Origin: Cryptomeria japonica
Taxonomy: Eukaryota > Streptophyta > Pinopsida > Cupressales > Cupressaceae
NCBI RefSeq assembly: GCF_030272615.1
Contig: NC_081415.1
Coordinates: 510,155,873-510,219,872, forward strand
Direction: 5' to 3'
Length of the DNA: 64,000 nucleotides
How positions within the stretch are numbered: the stretch's first letter is position 1; the number at the start of each line of letters is the position of its first letter. This document shows, piece by piece, positions 12,486 to 22,499 of this stretch. The notes beneath the pieces were generated by a model. The model worked only from the letters and a program-made list of their open reading frames with translations. It did not search any database and was not told where the DNA came from. The translations under genes and the position numbers were made by a program.

Positions 12486-12945
12486 AATTGTGATTATAGT
12501 TGAATATTAACAAGATGGATAAACTTTGGGACAAGAACATAAAATTTTTTATTTCTACATGTTCTTGTCCAAATTTCATGCATTTTTAAAATATTTTATT
12601 TCTTTTCCAAAATAAATTAAAAACTAAACTAAATTTTATTTCGTTTAGTTAGATTACATTATTTACTTATTCTCAAATGTAGCGCCATCAAAGAACAATG
12701 ATTTACTAACTTCACCATTTCAATTTAGGTATTAGTTGCATGATTTTTCTTAAAGTAAGTTTATAATAAAAATTATTATAAAGATAAATAAATAAAATCA
12801 ACAAATTTCTCAAAAAACATAAAATTATTAACTTAATGAAAAAATATAGATAGAAAATGAAATTGACAATTAGAATTATAGTTCAATAAGTTTAAGTATA
12901 GTTGTTCCCATCTACCAATAATTCTTTGATTTTTCATTTTAGATC

Positions 12946-13257
12946 ATGAAAAACCTGCAAGGAATAGAAATAATTGATGTTCTAGATTTTGAGTCTGAGG
13001 TCTCCGTTACAAGTCCCACTTTGTCAAGTGTTAATTCCAATGACGTCAATGAAACAAAACTCCAAAAACTGGCAAGAGATGTAAGGAACCAGTGTAATGA
13101 ATTTATCGAGAGGCTCATACTCACAAGCTCTCATATACATGTTGTTGAAGGCGAAGATGTTACCGAAATTCTAGAAACTGTTGATATCTTTCGCACCACA
13201 TTTGTCAAATATGCCAATTTTGGGGACTTTGTTAAAGAATTTTTTTATGGTGAATAG
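12946..13257 (+). CDS. Small ORF left of the Helitron, related to the ORF at 21,691
   Basis: A 103-codon frame in AT-rich DNA, with ATG 4 bases after a TTTTCATTTTAG acceptor-like site, so it may be a 3' exon. I recognise no domain. It aligns with the frame at 21,691-22,056: both have ESE-V/I, then a V-SPT-S-VNSN core and ET, followed by a helical, charged tail with spaced leucines/valines and aromatic residues near the end. The DNA upstream of the shared core is also similar (GGAAATA/AGAAATA, GATGTT). A shorter third match (GIEIMD) occurs near 13,935. Such an arrangement around a Helitron could be a captured gene fragment or a second Helitron protein. Unknown function. Confidence 0.4.
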   Translation: MKNLQGIEIIDVLDFESEVSVTSPTLSSVNSNDVNETKLQKLARDVRNQCNEFIERLILTSSHIHVVEGEDVTEILETVDIFRTTFVKYANFGDFVKEFFYGE

Positions 13258-13265
13258 TATGATAT

Positions 13266-13490
13266 GCGTTGCTCTACTCAACAAGTCGAACACATTCAAC
13301 AATTTCTCAAGGAAATGTAATGCAAAAATGTTTGTAGTAGCTTGAAAGTAACAATTTTGTATTGAAAATACAGATAATATGCATTGCTCTACTCAACAAG
13401 TCGAACACATTCAACAATTTCTCAAGGAAATGTAATGAGAAAATGTTTGCAGTAGTTTGAAAGCAATAATTTTGTATTGGAAATACAGAT
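13266..13490. repeat. 115-bp tandem duplication
   Basis: GCGTTGCTCTACTCAACAAG at 13,266 is repeated as GCATTGCTCTACTCAACAAG at 13,381. The two 115-bp copies differ at only a few sites. It starts right after the stop codon of the small ORF. Downstream (13,490-13,590) is a further degenerate TTTTGTA-TTATTAAA-TAC-AA motif repeated several times. Confidence 0.9.
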
Positions 13491-14355
13491 AAGATTTTGT
13501 ATTTATTAAAATACAAATAAAATTTTGTACTTATTAATGTACAAGATACTTTTTTGTAATTTATTAAATATAAAAATAAATTTTTGTATGAATATATTAT
13601 ATTTCATCCGATATTGTATTTCTTAATAAAATGCACTACACTTACTCATATTTAATCTTTAACGTTACTATTGAAAAAATCAACCCATAAGTCATAAATA
13701 AAAAAATAATACTGAAATCATGAGTTTATAACAGTGATATTAATAACTACTTTTTTTGATAGCGAATATTTATTTAATGATTTATCATATTCATTGTGGG
13801 AAAAACAAAATATTGCTGACATTAAAAAAACTTGGAATAGTGGATGAAGGAATCCACTGAATTTAAATATAAATTGGGTAGAAGAAGATGTGGATAACAC
13901 TCTAACAACTACTCACTCAGAAGGTTTAGATGGAATCGAAATTATGGATATCACAATTAGAAGTTCAGTACAAAGAACAACGTATAAGGTTTATGTAAGG
14001 GTGGATTTATCAACTTCATGAAATATAAAATTAGTCTAACAACATAGTTTTAAACATTAAGTGTTTTCTTCACTTATTTAGTTAAATCTATAATGAGATA
14101 AACACATTGTTGCAATCTTCAATTTGATATTACTCAAAAGAGGAATAGGCCTGCAGACCCATTTAATTATTTTTTACCGAGGTATGTTTCCAACATTTAT
14201 AATAAAAGTATGCATTTTTCATATATTTTTGTCTTCACTCCTCTTAGAATTTTTATTTTTAATTTATTATTTCTAATAATATCAAATGATCTTTATTTGT
14301 ATATTTCCCATTTATTTAAGTTCTCTGTGTGTTTGATACATTAGCTATGGTTTGA

Positions 14356-14640
14356 CCAAGGAAACACTTCTTTGAGACCGAAGAGCAAAGAAAACAACAA
14401 CAAAGAGAATATCAACGAGAAAATCGTAGGTGACGTATGCAACAAATGATAGATGCTCAAATGGATGAGTCTACAAGCCAAATAAATAAAGAAGATAGAG
14501 AAAGATACGCTAAACATATAACAAAAATGACAAATGAAAAGTTACAAGGTGAAACAATACTAGAGAAAAATGTTAATAGGAATATAGTCAATCAAATACA
14601 TGAGCATCGCTCTCATTCTGAGCAACATCTAGAAACATAA
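14356..14640 (+). pseudogene. Helitron protein N-terminus, charged region
   Basis: Reads PRKHFFETEEQRKQQQREYQ and on in one frame, crossing one in-frame TGA at about 14,431, then 67 codons from 14,437 to 14,640. The composition (Gln, Arg, Lys, Glu) is that of the basic leading region of many Helitron proteins. Downstream, 14,640-15,190 is frame-shifted, but contains a C-x2-C-type segment near 15,095 and an NNMDPG motif near 15,142, which normally precede the Helitron N-terminal domain. Confidence 0.6.
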
Positions 14641-15189
14641 ATAGAAATACACGTCAACGCATATCTGAGGAGGCTCACTCATAGGAAGTCATAATAGATC
14701 AAAATTATGCTGAGGTGTGTCTTGTACATAATGAGGTGAGAGTAAAAAGTAATCCCCAACTAAGGGAAACACAACAAATCAGGGATCATGAAAATATTGA
14801 AACGAATGTGCACAAAGTAGCTTTTCAAAGGAATGTAGAAGAGGAAGGGCCAAGTTAAGAAGAACATGTCACAGAAACACCTGAAAATGTAAATCAACAG
14901 GGACAACAATTCACTACTGAATCATTTGAACATGACATCCCAAATGCCAGTAAATTACTAGAGGCTGATTTCATGAAATTTCAAATGGCATTTCGTAATA
15001 AATTAGATAGGTTGGCATCACCAACAATGTGCCATATTTTTCAAGAATCTTACATTGGAATCAATCTCCCATAGTCCCCAAGGGCCTATTTGTACTAGAT
15101 GCAGACAAGAAAATTGCAACCATAGATTTTCATCTGAAAATAATATGGATCCCGGGCCCCAACCAACATAATTGGCAAATTTATCTTAA

Positions 15190-17805
15190 GTGGAAGAAAT
15201 GCTAATTGCACACGTTAGCCCAATTTTGCATGTGACACATGCAACAGGTGGTCAGTTCAAATACAAAGGACACACAATAAGCTTTCCACAAAACATTGAA
15301 AATATGACCCAAAAATTGCCAAATTTATTTAAAGATCTTCCATTGATTGTAGTTCACAGAAAGGATCAACGTGGGACAAGCTATAATTTCACGATAAATA
15401 AATATCGTGTCTGCACATCCCTACGATATAAAATTCAACATGATAAGTTTTACTTTGATGTAATTGTTGATGAAAATGCTCTAGGCAATATACCGCCAAA
15501 TTTATATCATAATGTTTTTAATGAGTTAAAAACTGTGCATATGGAGTTTGATTCTGATAGAAATGAAGTTGTTTTTGTGGGCCCTCTTATGGAGATAGAT
15601 GAGAGAAACATAATAGAGCATACACCATCGATGGCATCCAAACCACCAAATTCCCAAAGGGAAATGGAGTTGATTTGTGCATGGGTCAACAATCCTAATG
15701 TAGACCCAACAACAATGATGGATTGGCCCATGATCGATGCATCTCCCATAAATGAATATACAACGCCAGGATTGCTCAACATGACTTTCCCATCTTTATT
15801 TCCCAATGGTAAATGTGATTGGTTGGAACCGAGACTAAGGAAATTGCATCTACATGAATTTACCAAGCACCTCCTATGATACAGAGATAATAGACTCGGT
15901 AAGCATCCAAGATTTCATTATTATATGATGAACATGATTATGAGACATCGAGCACATAGCTCCACATCTGTTTGTGTAAAAAGAAGTTTGTACGAAATGC
16001 CAATCACAATACAGGAGTTGCATGAACACATGGACAACACACCACATTCGCATCTAGCAGATAGATTGATGCGATTTGGAACCAGTTTAAGGGGAACAAG
16101 ATCTTATTGGACAAAGTGTCAAGCAGAATTAACAGACATGCTTCACCAAATTGGAACACCGACAATATTTTTCACATTAAGTGCAACAGACTTGTACTGG
16201 CCAGATTTGCATGCATTGATGCCTGAAGCACCACCAAGCAATCCACAAGAAGCACAACTATGGAGAAAACAAAATGGCATCGATTATCCTCATATTGTTT
16301 CACAATACATGCATTCACGATACTCAACTTTCAGGAAAGAGATCCTCGACAAGGGCATGAATGTCAAAGACTATTGGTGTAGATACGAATGGCAACATAG
16401 GGGATCCACACATGTGCATGGTTTCATATGGTTAGATGGAGCACCAAATATGGATAATATTGATTGGAATAATCCAGTTCAATTGTACTATGCTGAATCA
16501 TATCTACATGATTTAGTTCATGCATGTAACCCTCGACAAGACACACACCTCCGAAGCATACAGGTATGATTACAATAAATTAGCAAATCAAGCCCTTTCA
16601 TATTATACACATTTTAAAATAAGTATAAATAGAGATTGACAACTTTTAATCCACATTCTAGGTATATTGAAATTTCAATCTACACCCATGTCTAAAAAAC
16701 ACAAGACAACTGGCAGAAGCTTCTCTCCATGATGACTATGATGAGATTTTGAATACTATTCAAAGACACACAATGTGTCGAGAGGGTGCATGCCTACGCA
16801 AAAAAAGAGGGAAATTGGTTTGCAGGTAAATATTTCCTAACCAATTTTATTCATTTCAAATGTAAATATTGTCTATCTTGAATATATTATTCAAATTATT
16901 AATAAAATATGTGAATGACATATAGGTATAATGCCCCATGACAGTTAAATTTAGAAGCTTCTAGAATTTATAAAGACTTAGAAAGTGGTGAAATGAAATT
17001 TGAGCCATTCAGAAACGATGACAGAGTTAACTCATATAATCAATACATACTCCAACTATAGAGAGCAAATATTGATTGGCAACCTGTTATGTCAAAACAT
17101 GTTGTAACTAAATATATTGCAAAGTATGCAGCCAAAGCTGAAAAAAGCTTAGAAACATACCATCAGATGTTATTACGGTTCGCAAATGTAGAAAATCCTG
17201 ATGATTTAGCAGCAAAAGCATATAGAAGGCTTCTTACTAAAACACTAATAGAAAGGGATATTGGAGCCCAAGAAACAAGTCACATGCTACTAGAACTTCC
17301 ATTGGTACAAAGCAATAGAATATTTGTCAACTTAAATGTTTCAAGGGAAGTATTCAAACGCGTAGACTTAAATACTGATGATGACAATGAAGAACATACC
17401 ATATCTTTCATTGATGCATATAGGAACAAGCCACAATTTTTGGAAGTTGTGTGCCTTATTGATGCTGCAAAATCATGAATATATAACCAAAAAAGAAGAG
17501 GAGAGAACAAATGGAGTCCAAGGAAAGTCGCTGCTATTGTAAGAGTATTTCCTAGATTTCAATCAATTCTTGCACGTCACTTAGAAAAATAGATTGATTT
17601 TTGCTCTTCAGAATTGTTGCTCTATAAGCCTTTTCGTGAAATTCACACAGATATTGGCCACAATGATGAATCAATAGTTGCAACATGGGATAACTTTAGA
17701 TATAATCAATGGCACCTAGAAAGGAGAGGAGATATTGAAAATAGTGAAAATGAGGCTGATTCAGAATCTGAAGATGACAATGCCCAAGGTACTACCACAG
17801 AATGA
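15190..17805 (+). pseudogene. Helitron Rep (HUH endonuclease) region, interrupted
   Basis: A long frame runs 15,190-16,563 with one TGA (15,877-15,879). It holds VEEMLIAHVSPI and GGQFKYKGH (Helitron N-terminal region), then PTIFFTLSATDLYWPDL and RGSTHVHGF, the His-x-His metal-binding motif of Rep. A GT-AG interval (16,564-16,671) leads to an exon with a Cys-containing segment (16,672-16,825). A second interval (16,826-16,925) leads to 16,926-17,478, which carries VVTKYIAKYAAKAE: two tyrosines spaced like the Y2 catalytic pair. Further stops occur at 16,678, 16,939, 17,476 and 17,590. The frame continues to 17,805 with a LLLYKPFR motif. Known role: nicking and joining transposon DNA ends. Non-functional. 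Confidence 0.85.
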
Positions 17806-19468
17806 ATGGGAAATTTCATCTAGACTTCATCACAGATAGATTATGCAAGTTTCAGAAATAGAAATGTTGGGTAGAAGAGATATAGATCGACAAACAGATT
17901 GGTGTCAAGAATTTCAAGGTGAACAATACATGAATGAAGCTACAAATTTCATTAACATAATGAGAAATAGTGGTTGTCTTATTCATGATGACATACCACA
18001 ATGTGTGGACTATGGAAACCTCAGTGACAAAGAAAACAAAGCAGTCAACATTATAATGTCCCACTATCATACATATCAAAATGTATTGCCCTTATATATG
18101 ATAATTCAAGGCACGACAGGAATAGGTAAGTCATACTTGATCGGTGCAATAAGTCAAACATTACAAAATGCAGACTCTCCACAACGCTCTCCTCCACTTC
18201 TACTTGCACCAACATGAGTTGCAACATTCAACATTGGAGCATCAACGATTCATTCTAAGTTGAGAATTCCAATAAAAGAATTCAATGAGCTACAAGGGAC
18301 AAGACTTACGACTTTCCAAGAGGAAATTTCTCACATAAAGTACATATTAATAGATAAAATGAGCTTCTTGAGAGAGATGTTACTTGAAAACATAGACTCT
18401 CGTCTTTGACAAGCATTTCCATAAAATAGTCATAAAAGTTTTGGGGGTATGTTTAACATTTAAGTTTCTTAGATTAATAGATCTACATTTTTAACACATT
18501 TACCTATTGCTCAATATGTGTATTAAAATATTTTTCAGGTATATCTATGATATTGGTTAGAGATTTGGCACAATTGCCTCCTGTCAAAGATAGAGCGGCA
18601 TATGAAAGCAAAAGGCGTGCAAGGATATTGCAGAAAGAATTCAAAACCGTAGTTACTTTGAGCCATATTTTCAGACAAGATGGACAAAGCAATGAACAAG
18701 AAAGATTTCGTCTTCTTCTAACAAACATAAGGGATGCAAACCCGACAATAGATGATTGGATGTTACTTATGTCAAGATCAAATGGAAACATGAGTATTGC
18801 AACAAATGATGAGTTCGAAAATAGTGTTCATTTATTCTTGACAAATGATAATGTGCATAGTCATAACAAGAGAAAATTGTACTCATTAAAAAACCCTATT
18901 GCACGAAGCATTGTTGTAAAAACAAAAACATTTAGTTCTATAGAAGGCGATGGAAATAATGAGTTCGACATGGAACTATTACTCAACAAAAATGCAAGGG
19001 TGATATTAACTTCAAACTTATGGATAGAAGCAGGTCTTGTCAATGGAGCACTAGGATATATTCGAAGTATTGTATATAGACCTGGAAGTGCACCACCTTT
19101 GCCACCGTCATATGTACTTGTAGATTTTGATGGTTACTCAGGAATTCCATTTGATGATCATCATCCCCAAAGAGTTCCAATTCCATGAATTGACAAAGCT
19201 AGCACAAAGCAAATTCCATTGAGATTGGCTTGGGCTTTAACCATACATAAATCACAAGGGTTGACACTAGACAGAGCCACTATTGATATAAGCCCCATTG
19301 AAAGAAGTGGTCTCACATTTGTAGCAATATCACGTGTCAAATCTTTGCAAGGACTACGAATTATTCCGCCCTTCACATATGACATATATGAAAAAATGAA
19401 GAGGGGAAAACAAATTGCCAGAAGGAAGGAAGAAGAAAGCATGCTAAAATCCTTAGAAGTTCTTTGAT
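17800..19468 (+). pseudogene. Helitron Pif1-like helicase region, interrupted
   Basis: After a frameshift near 17,790, the reading goes through LGRRDIDRQTDW and Walker A GTTGIGKSYL (about 18,112-18,141), a stop at 18,216-18,218, a region reaching FGG, then a GT-AG interval 18,447-18,538 and ISMILVRDLAQLPPV (SF1 motif III). Motif VI region TIHKSQGLTL lies near 19,241-19,270 and GLTFVAISRVKSLQGL near 19,309-19,356. Stops occur at about 18,408, 18,421 and 19,186. The C-terminus is Lys/Arg/Glu-rich and ends with a normal stop at 19,466-19,468. Known role: DNA unwinding during rolling-circle transposition. This copy is dead. Confidence 0.88.
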
Positions 19469-19683
19469 CTAATAAATGTTAACAAAATTCTTGAAATTTG
19501 TTCTTTCAAAAATTAGCAATGCTACTTATCTCCTCTTATAATCATGATACTTTATCTCCTCACCCAAAAGTTTGGTAATAAGAATCTACACTTGGTTCAA
19601 TTTATTGGATATTCAAAGAGTTTGGTAGTTGAAACACATTGATTGATGCAAATTAATTATTTGAGGAGAAAAATGTATAAATC

Positions 19684-20020
19684 AATTTTTTTATTTAATC
19701 ATATATTGTAGGTTTATTTAGACTAAAATATATTTTATTAAATAATATGTTTATGAGATGTAAATAGTTTTATGTAAAATCAATATGATAATATATCTAC
19801 ATATTATGATTGAAAAGCAAAATGGACACATTCATTCTCTATAAAATTTCTCAATATTTAGTAAGTCGTTGAATATATTTTAATTTAATAATTTAATCAA
19901 ATATAAAGGCTAATTTACCTTATTTAACATCATTTTCTCATGGTTTTATATTTTTTATGTTATTTTAAATGTTTTTAGTGACATTTAACCATATTAAGCC
20001 AACTAATATCTTATTTTGAT
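19684..20020. repeat. Direct repeat copy A of a block of about 370 bp
   Basis: From TTTTTTTATTTAATCATATA to AAGCCAACTAATATC this block recurs at 21,137-21,512. Copy A lacks about 37 bases present in copy B after GCATTCAT; the missing stretch is flanked by ATTCAT, so a small deletion between short repeats is likely. The two copies were probably adjacent before the insertion at 20,021-21,106. Confidence 0.9.
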
Positions 20021-21106
20021 CAGGATGGATACCCCTATTTGTCTACAATCCACAAGGAGCATGGTGTCACTTTTTGGTGATGTGATGGACCAGAGGTTGT
20101 TGCGAATGCTTTCAATGAGGCACCCACTTATCTTGCACGCGGTTAAAGAGGTCCTAGGGACAGAGTTCCTGTGGGCTTACCACAAGTACAGGGTCAACAC
20201 AGATATCACATCCATGTTCTTGGCATTAGCCCTAACAATAGGTGTGGTGAAATCTAAGGCAAAAAAATTGTTCCAAAGACTCTTCCAGCACAAATACCTA
20301 GGGGGTATAGACGTAGTGCTTGACAATGTGGATGCACAAAACATGGTTCCTATGCCCCAACAATACTATCTAGGGACTGACCGGGGTTTCATGGGAGAGG
20401 TCAAGAAGTTTCCCCTGGTCACCACGATGGAGCCAGAAGAATTGAGAAGCATGAGGACTGACATGGAAAGAAATTTGGAATTTTTGCAGAGGGCAGCCGA
20501 TATCCTTCCTCCTTTGACTAGAGAATGGATGCAGATGTACAAACAACAGGAAGGATGCTGCGTACCAGATGAAAGCGACATGGAAGAGGATAGGCTGGAT
20601 GCACCAACTCTACCAGATTTTGGAGAGGACTGGATGCCAGATGATGCTAGAGAAGTAGAAGACATAGCAAGAGGCCCAACACACAAAAGATGCAAAGGGG
20701 ATTGCCCGGTAGTTGCTCGAGCAGCCCATTCCAGCCTGATGAAGAAAGAAGTAAAAAAATGAGGGCTATCACTGGACCCAAACAACCCACTGTTCAGTGA
20801 GCTACGTGGACCGAGGGATGCAAAGCGTAGACGACTCTACTAAGGTTGGGTTTCCTAAGAATGTTTTTTATTGTCTGTGTATTTATTAGTTTATTTAGTT
20901 ATTTTAGCCGGAATATACAATGTAATAAATCATACAAACCAACAGTTTTGTAGCTACAGATGGCTGGATTTTTGGTGTTAACATATAAATAGATAAGGAG
21001 AGAGCAGACAAGGTTGTAGCCGCAAGAAAACACTATTTTGTTCTATCTTTTTTGGATATAATATAAAGGGAGCTGGCCCAATCCAACAATTTACTTATAA
21101 AAAAAT
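20021..21106 (+). mobile_element. 5'-truncated LINE insertion with target duplication
   Basis: An imperfect 15-bp duplication (ATATCTTATT-T/C-TGAT) flanks it at 20,006-20,020 and 21,107-21,121, and the insert ends in ACTTATAAAAAAA, so it moved by target-primed reverse transcription. It contains an ORF and a 3' UTR of about 260 bases. The 3' end has GGGAGCTGGCCC followed by ACTTAT and poly(A), matching in layout the tail of the LINE at 45.7 kb (GGGCGCTATCCC, then ACTTACCC and poly(A)). That links the insert to the L1-like LINEs here, although no RT or RNase H remains. Confidence 0.85.
20025..20762 (+). CDS. LINE 'ORF3' protein, longest open copy
   Basis: A 246-codon frame from ATG 20,025, followed after one TGA by 26 more in-frame codons ending KRRRLY and a stop near 20,842. 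The start may be artificial because the element is 5'-truncated here. The N-terminal half looks helical: SLFGDVM (about residues 13-19), then HAVKEVLG, HKYRVNTDI and GGIDVVLDNVD; the C-terminal part is acidic and then basic (HKRCK, KKEVKK). It aligns without gaps over about 60 residues with the frame at 36,586-36,236 (FFGEV, CVRLILG, HRYKTNMDV, EGLDTFLE) and more weakly with 46,522 (HFGDI, AIRGLIG), both downstream of LINE RNase H. I know no family for it. Function unknown; a nucleic-acid or RNP role is only a guess from the basic tail. Confidence 0.55.
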   Translation: MDTPICLQSTRSMVSLFGDVMDQRLLRMLSMRHPLILHAVKEVLGTEFLWAYHKYRVNTDITSMFLALALTIGVVKSKAKKLFQRLFQHKYLGGIDVVLDNVDAQNMVPMPQQYYLGTDRGFMGEVKKFPLVTTMEPEELRSMRTDMERNLEFLQRAADILPPLTREWMQMYKQQEGCCVPDESDMEEDRLDAPTLPDFGEDWMPDDAREVEDIARGPTHKRCKGDCPVVARAAHSSLMKKEVKK

Positions 21107-21136
21107 ATATCTTATTCTGATGATTTATTTTTTTAT

Positions 21137-21512
21137 TAATTTTTTTATTTAATCATATATTGTAGGTTAATTTGGACTAAAATATATTTTGTTAAATAGT
21201 ATTTTTATGAAATGTAAATAGTTTTATGTAAAATCAATATGATAGTATATCTACATATTATGATTGAAAAGCAAAATGAACGCATTCATGAATGACTATT
21301 CTTATCTAATTTAAACAAACAATCATTCTCTACATAATTTCTCAACATTTAGTAAGTCATTGAATATATTTCAATTTAATAATTTAATCAAATATAAAGG
21401 CTAATTTCCTTTATTTAACATCATTTTCTTATGGTTTTATATTTTTGATTTCATTTTAAATGTTTTTAGTGACATTTAAACATAGTAAGCCAACTAATAT
21501 CCTATTCTGATG
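21137..21512. repeat. Direct repeat copy B of a block of about 370 bp
   Basis: Second copy of the block at 19,684-20,020, with the 37 extra bases (CATGAATGACTATTCTTATC and following) that copy A lacks. Both copies end in AGCCAACTAATATC-T/C-TATT, which is also where the LINE inserted in copy A. No coding content. Confidence 0.9.
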
Positions 21513-21690
21513 ATTTAATTTGCTTCAATTACAAATAAATGTTTTCATTATTTATTTCATACATTGTTTGTGCTACTAAATATAGTGATTTTATAATTTT
21601 ATCACAAATTATGAATACTTTATTATCAATGTTCCTAAATGATAACCCTAATTTTACTATTTTTTTAATTTTCAGCAAATACTTGGAAAT

Positions 21691-22056
21691 ATGGATGTTT
21701 CACAAGACGAATCGGAAATCATTGTTCAAAGTCCAACTGCATCTGTAAACTCAAACAATTTTGTTGAAACTCCTATTGACAAATGTGTGAGAATTGTTTT
21801 AGAATGTTGCAACAAAATTGTCAAAGAAATTGAAAACACGAGCTTAATGATCAATGATGTCGAAGAACTTGAAATATTAAAAATGGAAGATGTTGCTAAA
21901 AAAGCTCATGATGCATTTGCAATAGTGTCTAGATTTCCAGATATTATGAAAGAAGTATATTTTGATCATCTTGTAAATAAAGGACGTAATACCATTCTCA
22001 TCACTAAAGAATTTGTGATGTGTTTACACCATTACAATGAAATAATATTCATGTAG
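21691..22056 (+). CDS. Small ORF right of the Helitron, related to the ORF at 12,946
   Basis: A 121-codon frame beginning 16 bases after a TTTTTAATTTTCAG acceptor-like site. Its start, MDVSQDESEI, followed by VQSPTASVNSNN and VET, lines up with ESEVSV-SPT-SSVNSND and NET in the frame at 12,946-13,257. The remainder is charged and helical (MEDVAKKAHDAF, FPDIMKEVYFDHL), ending with a stop at 22,054-22,056. No signal peptide or membrane segment. I do not recognise the family. It may be an exon of a duplicated host gene or part of a Helitron cargo. Confidence 0.42.
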   Translation: MDVSQDESEIIVQSPTASVNSNNFVETPIDKCVRIVLECCNKIVKEIENTSLMINDVEELEILKMEDVAKKAHDAFAIVSRFPDIMKEVYFDHLVNKGRNTILITKEFVMCLHHYNEIIFM

Positions 22057-22499
22057 TTACTTATTATTTGAACTTCATCACTTCTCACTTATTCAAGTTC
22101 ATTGTAGCGAAGCATGCATTTTTTCTTCTATATGAGAGTTGAAAGGACAACAATATTAATTGTTATAGGTGTGGTTTTCTAAATGTGTGGCTTTAAATAT
22201 ATGTTTTAAATGGTTGTTTAACAAATATATATGAAATGTTAAATGTTTAGCAACTAAATATCAAAAAAAAAAATTAACATTTTTTTACAATATTTAACAT
22301 GTAAATTAGAAAGATTTGCCATTTTTTTGAATTTTAATATAATATAAAAGAAATGATACCATTTAAAATAAATTTTAAGTGGGTGTGTGGCAATGTATAA
22401 AACTTCCACTAATAATATCTTTTATTTTTAAACCATATTTTGTGCTACTATTTATTTGTAATATACACGATTCTCTAAGATATGTGACATCAAACAATC

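Larger units (their letters stand above)
14356..19468 (+). mobile_element. Helitron, decayed autonomous copy (coding region)
   Basis: The coding part of a rolling-circle transposon: a basic N-terminus, a Helitron-like N-terminal region, an HUH-type Rep endonuclease and a Pif1-like SF1B helicase, in that order. At least nine stop codons and one frameshift break it. True element ends are not established; a candidate 3' terminus is listed at 23,721-23,746. The helicase motifs TIHKSQGLTL and GLTFVAISRV resemble the Helitron2/Helentron-type proteins more than the plant Helitron form I know (INKSQGQ..., LYVALSRV); this is judged by eye. Confidence 0.9.

Noticed and set aside
15507-15866. A 119-codon minus-strand frame
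   Set aside because: Antisense to the Helitron Rep coding region, no domain.
20366-20785. A 139-codon minus-strand frame
   Set aside because: Antisense to the better supported LINE ORF3 frame, which has homologous copies elsewhere in the window.
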